Below are positions 59,148 through 64,000 of a stretch of DNA of 64,000 nucleotides, one piece after another; the first letter of the stretch is position 1, and the number at the start of each line of letters is the position of its first letter. Under the pieces are notes generated by a model, which saw only the letters and a list, made by a program, of their open reading frames with translations, was not told the origin of the DNA and did no database searches. The stretch is from Corallococcus macrosporus DSM 14697. GTDB taxonomy: Bacteria > Myxococcota > Myxococcia > Myxococcales > Myxococcaceae. Location: positions 5,248,501 through 5,312,500 of the forward strand of contig NZ_CP022203.1 of assembly GCF_002305895.1 (NCBI RefSeq), in the 5' to 3' direction. The position numbers and the translations under genes are program-made.

Positions 59148-62100
59148 CGCGCTGGCTGCGGTGCTGCGTGGCGCTGGCCGCGGTGCTCGCGGGGAGCGCC
59201 TGGGCGCAGGATGACGAGAACGACGGCGGCGTGCGCATCCCCACCCGGCTCACGGTGGGCGTGGGCGACCAGTTCCTGGGGCAGCTGACGCCGGATGGGA
59301 ACACGCTGCTCTTCGCGTCCAACCGCAACATCGCGACCGAAATCTACACGCAGGACCTGGAGCGCGGCCGCGAGCGCCGCCTCTTCGACGAAGGCGCGGA
59401 CGTGACGTGGCCCCGCGTCAGCCCCGACGGGAAGCACCTGCTCTACATCTCCTTCCGGAACCAGGCCGGCGGCCAATTGTGCGTGCGGGAGCTGCCCACG
59501 GCCAGGGAGCGCCGCTGCCTGGAAGAGGAGGCCAGCGCGCTCCAGGCGGAGTGGATGGATGAGACGCACATCGCCCTGGTGAGCCGGGCCACCATCCAGG
59601 GAGACCTCCGCCTGTCCAAGGTCGAGGTCGGCGGTCCGTGGCGCGTGACGCCCCTGCTCGAGCGGAACCTGACCAGCCCCACCGTCTCTCCGGATGGGCG
59701 CTGGCTGGTGTACGTCCCCGTCGAGCGCTCCGTGCGGCAGGTGGGCCCTGGCTTCGCCGCGCGCGCCGCGCCCCACCTGGAGGCCCTGCGCCTGGACAGC
59801 CCTGGCGCCAGGCCCATCCCGCTGGCGCTCGACATCCCAGGGCAGACGGGGCAGCCGGCCTTCTCCCGCGACGGGCGCTTCCTGTACGTGGTGCAGTTCT
59901 TCACGGACTCCAACGCGGATGGCGTCATCGACGCGAGCGACAGCGGCGTGTTGTTCCGGGTGCCCTTCGAGACGGCGCTTGACGACGCCGCCCACCAGGC
60001 CGCCGCCGCCAGTCCGGACCAGCTCACCAGCGTGGCCTGGGATTGCCAGTACCCGGCGCCGGCCACCGGGTCGCTCGTGGCGACCTGCTCGCGGGCACGC
60101 TCCCTGGACGTGTACCAGCTCCCCCTGGACGGGCAGGTGCCCGGTGAGTGGGACGCGCGCCGCCTCCGCGAGGAGCTGAGGATGGTGGGCCGCCGCGCCG
60201 ACGAAGTCCTGCTCTACCGCCACCGGCTGCTGCTGGAGAAGCGCCCCAGGCTCCAGCGGCTGCTGATGATGCGCATGAGCATGCTGCACCTGCGCGTCGA
60301 GGACTTCGGCGCCGCGGAGTTCTACGCGAAGCACATGCGCGCGGTGAGCGACCCCACCACCGACGGGCTCGAGGAGCCGCTCCTCATCCTCATCGACCAC
60401 CGGCGCGCCATGAAGGAGCGCGAGCGGGGCCGCATGGTGGACGAGCTGAGCGTGGCGGAGCAGCGGCGCCTGGCCGCGCTGGCCCCCTCCACCGCGCGCA
60501 GCGCGCCCGCCGAGGTCCTCCAGCACGTGGTGCGCAGCGAGCTGGCGGATGACGCGGGTGACTTCGCCCGGGCCCGGCAGGAGCTGGAGTCCGCCCGCAT
60601 CACGGACACCACGCCGCGCGGCGTGCTGGAGGCCTACCACGCGCGAGCGGACGCGCTGTACCGCGAGCTCGATGACCGCGACGCGCTGGTCGAGGCGGGC
60701 CGCCGGCTCTCACAGCACAGGGTGTTCCCGGCGGATGACCAGCTCGACTTCGCGCGCGCCGCCGTCCGCGCGCTGTACCGGGGGCGCCCCCATGCGGAGG
60801 CGGACGCCGCCATGGCCCGGGCGCTCGCCGAGGCGCCGGCGGGCTCGGCCCATGCGTTCGCGCTGGAGCTGGGCCGTCACGTCAACGCCATTCGCGGCGA
60901 GCGCCCACCTCGCGCCGTGCGGGATGCGCTCATCGCCTTCTACCGGCAGCAGACGGACCCCCTGCGCCGGCGGGTCCTGGTGCAGGACGCCGTGGAGCGG
61001 GCGGCGGAGCACGGCGCCGATGGCGTGATGGAGGCCCTGGCGCTGGTCTACATCGACGACACGCCGGAGGGCTCCGAGGAGCGCCGCCGCGCGGAGCGGC
61101 TCTTCCGCCGCGCGCTGATGGGCCGCGCCTACCGGCGCCTGTCCCGCCAGCGCCAGGACGCCGCCCGCGCGGACTTCGACCTGGTGACGCAGCGGACGGG
61201 CTCGCTGGAGAGCGCCGTCGAAGCCATGAACCTGCGCCTGCGCGCCGGCGTCAGCCCCGACGCGGTGGCGAAGGAGGTCACCACCACCGCGCCGAAGATG
61301 GTGAAGCCGCTCACGCACTTCGTGCGGGCCTACGTCACCGCGCGCCAGCTCTCCAAGCTGGAGGGGGACGCGCACGCCCAGGGCGTCGCCTCCGCCATGC
61401 GCGAGCTGCGGAGCGCGTGGCCGGAGCTGAAGAACCAGCGCGTGGTGCAGGCCCTGCTGGGCGCCATCCACCACGAGGACTTCCTCCGCAACCGGGACCC
61501 CGCCGCCGCCGAGCGCGCCAACCGCTACTACATGGTGGCCCTGGACCTGATGCGCAACAACGTCCGCTACCGGGCCATGATCCTGGGCGCGCTGGGGCTG
61601 CTGCACACACAGGTGGGCAACTTCCACATCGCGCTGGGCTACCTCGAGCAGCGGGACACGCTGCCGTACGTGGACAACTGGGCGGGGCTGGCCGTCGCCA
61701 TGGCGCGCGCCCACGCGCTGCTGCATGTCAACCGCGAGGCGGACGCGGCGGAGGCCGCGGACAAGGCGCTGAGCATGGTGGAGACCACGCAGCGCCTGTC
61801 CCGGTTCCGGCCCCTGGCGCTGGAGCGCGCGGCGCTCTACAACCTCGCCGCCGGCCGCTTCGACCGGGCCTTGACGCTCTATGAGCAGGTGCTGCCGCTG
61901 GTGGAGGCGAGCCCCCAGGACGAAGAGGGGCTGCGCAACCGGCTGGTGCTCCGGTTGGCGCGCGGCGCGGCGGCCCTGGGCGCGGGGCACCCGCGTCGCA
62001 CGCTGGAGGACCTGGAGCACGTCGAGCGCGGCCTCGCCACGCCGGCCATCCGGGGCACGCTGAAGTGGGCCCACTCCACGCCGGAGCACGTCCTGCGCTC

Positions 62101-62605
62101 GTACCGCCTCATCGCCACGGGCCTGCGCGCGAACGCGGAGACGCGGCTGGGCCGGCTGGACGCGGCCGCCCAGGCGCTGGAGCAACGGCGCGAGCTGTAC
62201 CGGGAGCAGTTCGACCAACTGGGCCGCGACGAGGACCTCCGCGCGGTCACCCTGGGGGAGCTGCGGCTGGCGGAGAACGCCGCGGACCGGAAGGACCCGG
62301 CGCGGGCGAGCCACTGGCTGGGCGAGGCGCTGAAGCACGCCGACGCCCTGGTCGAGCGCACCCACGCGGACGTCGATACAGGGCAACTGGACGTGCTCTG
62401 GTTCGCGGCGCGGTTGCACGCCCAGGGAGCCGAAGGGCTGCCCTTCGACGTGCCACGGCGGGTGGGCGAGGCGCGGCGCTCCCTGGTGGAGCTGCGGGAC
62501 CCCGCCTGGCGCGCCTACCTGGCGTGGTTCGAGATCTACTCGGCGTTGCAGGCGCCGTCCGACGAGGAAAGCGGCGGCGCCCTGGCTCGGCCCGCCGCGC
62601 CCTGA
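59141..62605 (+). CDS. Periplasmic TolB-like beta-propeller protein with long TPR-like region
   Basis: The protein has 1154 residues from GTG at 59141, inside the previous gene's end (7-base overlap). The frame is open upstream, but this start gives a clean signal peptide (LTRWLRCCVALAAVLAGSAWAQ). Residues about 35-345 contain PD40/TolB-type propeller blades (LTPDGNTLLFASNR, VSPDGKHLLYISF, VSPDGRWLVYV, FSRDGRFLYVV). From about 370 to 1120 the protein is all-helical with TPR-like pairs (ALGYLEQRDTLPYVDNWAGL; FDRALTLYEQVLPLVEASP). It is likely a scaffold for protein interactions in the periplasm. Its overlap with the YdbH/YdbL-like genes suggests it helps that envelope lipid-transport system. 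No enzyme motif was seen. Confidence 0.8.
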   Translation: MLTRWLRCCVALAAVLAGSAWAQDDENDGGVRIPTRLTVGVGDQFLGQLTPDGNTLLFASNRNIATEIYTQDLERGRERRLFDEGADVTWPRVSPDGKHLLYISFRNQAGGQLCVRELPTARERRCLEEEASALQAEWMDETHIALVSRATIQGDLRLSKVEVGGPWRVTPLLERNLTSPTVSPDGRWLVYVPVERSVRQVGPGFAARAAPHLEALRLDSPGARPIPLALDIPGQTGQPAFSRDGRFLYVVQFFTDSNADGVIDASDSGVLFRVPFETALDDAAHQAAAASPDQLTSVAWDCQYPAPATGSLVATCSRARSLDVYQLPLDGQVPGEWDARRLREELRMVGRRADEVLLYRHRLLLEKRPRLQRLLMMRMSMLHLRVEDFGAAEFYAKHMRAVSDPTTDGLEEPLLILIDHRRAMKERERGRMVDELSVAEQRRLAALAPSTARSAPAEVLQHVVRSELADDAGDFARARQELESARITDTTPRGVLEAYHARADALYRELDDRDALVEAGRRLSQHRVFPADDQLDFARAAVRALYRGRPHAEADAAMARALAEAPAGSAHAFALELGRHVNAIRGERPPRAVRDALIAFYRQQTDPLRRRVLVQDAVERAAEHGADGVMEALALVYIDDTPEGSEERRRAERLFRRALMGRAYRRLSRQRQDAARADFDLVTQRTGSLESAVEAMNLRLRAGVSPDAVAKEVTTTAPKMVKPLTHFVRAYVTARQLSKLEGDAHAQGVASAMRELRSAWPELKNQRVVQALLGAIHHEDFLRNRDPAAAERANRYYMVALDLMRNNVRYRAMILGALGLLHTQVGNFHIALGYLEQRDTLPYVDNWAGLAVAMARAHALLHVNREADAAEAADKALSMVETTQRLSRFRPLALERAALYNLAAGRFDRALTLYEQVLPLVEASPQDEEGLRNRLVLRLARGAAALGAGHPRRTLEDLEHVERGLATPAIRGTLKWAHSTPEHVLRSYRLIATGLRANAETRLGRLDAAAQALEQRRELYREQFDQLGRDEDLRAVTLGELRLAENAADRKDPARASHWLGEALKHADALVERTHADVDTGQLDVLWFAARLHAQGAEGLPFDVPRRVGEARRSLVELRDPAWRAYLAWFEIYSALQAPSDEESGGALARPAAP

Positions 62606-62707
62606 CGGCCTCGGGTGGAAGAGGCACCTGCGCGTGTCGACCGCGCTCGCCGCGCGGGTGGCCAGCCGTCCCCTCCCCGGCTGGCTCGCCGGGCCCGCGG
62701 ACCCGTG

Positions 62708-62739
62708 CCTGCTCGCCTGGGTTGCGCCAGGCAAGCAGG
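62708..62739 (+). terminator. Imperfect 13-bp hairpin after the envelope operon
   Basis: CCTGCTCGCCTGG (62708-62720) and CCAGGCAAGCAGG (62727-62739) pair with one mismatch around GTTGCG. A CCGCGG on either side extends the symmetry. It lies about 100 bases after the TPR gene and before the DUF421 gene, with no T-run. A terminator or 3' stem-loop is likely. The rest of the 240-base gap (62606-62845) shows no gene. Confidence 0.5.
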
Positions 62740-62845
62740 TGCCCGCGGTGGCTGGAGGCCGCGGAGGCGCGGCGTTTTCAGCGTGGAGACGGGCCACCCG
62801 AGCTCTCGCTGTCCATGTTCATGAGCACGCTCATGGGAGGACGCG

Positions 62846-63388
62846 ATGTTTTTCGATAGCTGGCACGACCTGGCCCGGGTGTTGATTGTAGGCGCGGCGG
62901 CGTATGGGGCCCTGGTGCTGATGCTGCGCCTGTCGGGCCCGCGAACGCTCTCCAAGCTCAACGCCTTCGACCTGGTGGTCACGGTGGCGCTGGGCTCGAC
63001 GCTGGCCACGGTGCTGCTGTCCAAGGACGTGTCCCTGGCCGAGGGACTGCTCGCCTTCGCCGTGCTCATCGGCCTCCAGTTCCTCGTCACCTGGACGTCG
63101 GTGCGCTGGCCCGGGTTCAACACGGTGGTGAAGTCCGAGCCCGTCATGGTCATGCGGCAGGGCCGCTTCCTGCCCCAGGCCATGCGCCGGGCCCGGGTGA
63201 TGGAGGAGGAGGTGCGCTCGGTGCTGCGCGACCAGGGCGTGGCCCGGCTCGGGGCGGTGGAGGCGGTGGTGCTGGAGACCGATGGCTCCTTGTCCGTGAT
63301 TCGCCGGCAGGACGCTCCCCCCGAGACGCTGCCCCGCCCCAGGCAGGCGCGTCACGACCACGGCGGAGCCGCCGACCTCGATTCGTAG
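62846..63388 (+). CDS. DUF421/YetF-family membrane protein
   Basis: This 180-residue protein runs from ATG 62846 with GGGAGG five bases upstream. Three hydrophobic helices (about 9-28, 43-60 and 65-84) are followed by a cytoplasmic domain (about 90-165). The family signature RLSGPRTLSKLNAFDLVVTV lies between the first two helices, and the soluble part carries the EPVMVMRQGRF and VMEEEVRSVLRDQG blocks of YetF. The biochemical role of the family is not established. The C-terminal 25 residues are polar and unstructured. Its stop is six bases from the stop of the convergent SDR gene. It stands alone, apart from the biosynthetic cluster. Confidence 0.88.
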   Translation: MFFDSWHDLARVLIVGAAAYGALVLMLRLSGPRTLSKLNAFDLVVTVALGSTLATVLLSKDVSLAEGLLAFAVLIGLQFLVTWTSVRWPGFNTVVKSEPVMVMRQGRFLPQAMRRARVMEEEVRSVLRDQGVARLGAVEAVVLETDGSLSVIRRQDAPPETLPRPRQARHDHGGAADLDS

Positions 63389-63394
63389 GAGGGC

Positions 63395-64000
63395 TCAAGG
63401 GCCACCACGACCGCCGGTGGCGCCGAAGATCTGTCCGGTGGAGTAGCTGGTCCCCTGGCTCGCCAGCTCCACGTAGATGCTCGCGAGCTCCGCGGGCTGG
63501 CCGGGGCGGCCCAGGGGCGTGTTCCCACCAAACGAGACGAGGTTCTCCTGGGTCTGCCCGCCCGACACCTGGAGCGGCGTCCAGAACGGTCCGGGCGCCA
63601 CCCCGTTCACCCGGATGCCCTGCTTCGCCAACTGCTTGGCGAGGCACTCGGTGAAGTTCCGGATGCCCGCCTTGGTCATCGAGTAGTCGAGCAGGTTCTC
63701 GGGCGGGTCATAAGCGACGACGGAGGTGGTGTTGATGATGGCCGAGCCCGGCTTGAGGTGCGGCACGGCCGCCTTGGTGAGCCAGAACATCGCGTAGAGG
63801 TTCGTCTTCAGGGTCCAGTCAAGCTGCTCGGTGGTGATGTCCAGGATGGAGGCGTGGCTCTGCTGGCGGGCGGCGTTGTTGACGAGGATGTCGAGCCCCC
63901 CGAGCCGGCTCACCGCGTCCGCGACGAGCTTCTTGCAGAACGCCTCGCTCCGGAGGTCACCGGGGAGCGCCACCGCCTTGCGGCCCGCGGCCTTGATGAG
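63395..64000 (-). CDS. Short-chain dehydrogenase/reductase, C-terminal part (5' end beyond the window)
   Basis: The frame is open to the right edge, so the N-terminal Rossmann GxxxGxG motif lies outside. About 201 residues are visible: the NNAARQ motif after DILV, the catalytic Ser in INTTSVVAY, the YxxxK pair in DYSMTKAGI, and the NGVAPGPFWTPLQ loop typical of classical SDRs. The tail with FGGNTPLGRPGQPAELA and GQIFGATGG resembles the glucose/ribitol dehydrogenase and general-stress-protein SDR group. It would use NAD(P) on a hydroxyl substrate in the cytoplasm; the substrate is unknown. It is convergent with the DUF421 gene and unrelated by context to the PKS cluster. Confidence 0.88.
   Translation of the reverse strand, partial: LIKAAGRKAVALPGDLRSEAFCKKLVADAVSRLGGLDILVNNAARQQSHASILDITTEQLDWTLKTNLYAMFWLTKAAVPHLKPGSAIINTTSVVAYDPPENLLDYSMTKAGIRNFTECLAKQLAKQGIRVNGVAPGPFWTPLQVSGGQTQENLVSFGGNTPLGRPGQPAELASIYVELASQGTSYSTGQIFGATGGRGGP

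Overview
The window looks like chromosomal DNA from a myxobacterium (Myxococcota, probably Myxococcaceae). It is very GC-rich, with G or C at almost every third codon position. It carries a giant cis-AT PKS/NRPS locus with TubC-type docking helices, DUF6624 and cupin-like proteins, and decayed IS66 and ISKra4 elements. No rRNA, tRNA or CRISPR array was seen.

Layout. (1) 1-2.3 kb: insertion-sequence debris and a GNAT gene that appears 5'-truncated. (2) 2.3-5.75 kb, plus strand: a DUF6624 protein, two paralogous cupin/JmjC-like proteins and a 50-codon gene at 5564-5716 closed by a perfect 12-bp hairpin. The small product has a Lys-rich, helical N-terminal part and a Cys/Tyr-rich C-terminus, so this looks like an undescribed RiPP-type locus. 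(3) 5.86-8.35 kb, plus strand: an isoprenoid-synthase-like protein, a type II thioesterase and a free-standing carrier protein. (4) 51.6-8.35 kb, minus strand: eleven tightly packed genes running from a phosphodiesterase family protein and a flavoprotein through six PKS/NRPS megasynthases, a patatin, an ArsA-type ATPase and a small unknown protein. (5) 52.1-54.8 kb, plus strand: a prolyl-carrier-protein dehydrogenase and a proline-activating adenylation enzyme. (6) 54.9-62.6 kb: an AsmA/YdbH-like protein, a YdbL-like lipoprotein and a beta-propeller/TPR protein. (7) A DUF421 membrane protein and the 3' part of an SDR gene on the right edge.

How the genes fit together. The adenylation enzyme at 53282 (specificity residues DLLYLALVCK), the carrier protein at 8080 and the dehydrogenase at 52146 form a standard set for making pyrrole-2-carboxyl-S-PCP from L-proline. 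A Cy-A-PCP unit in the 2974-residue protein would add a Cys/Ser/Thr-derived azoline. PKS modules carrying KR and DH but no ER would build a conjugated polyene. A C-A-PCP-TE protein with an Asn-like pocket would cap and release the chain. Pyrrole, azoline or azole, polyene and Asn is the layout of the DKxanthene pigments of Myxococcus and Stigmatella, so I infer a DKxanthene-type cluster. Within it, one KS-ACP protein lacks an AT and has lost its second KS histidine, and another module has a dead, partly deleted AT.

All coordinates come from reading the sequence. Substrate predictions are manual readings of specificity residues, and no database search was run.
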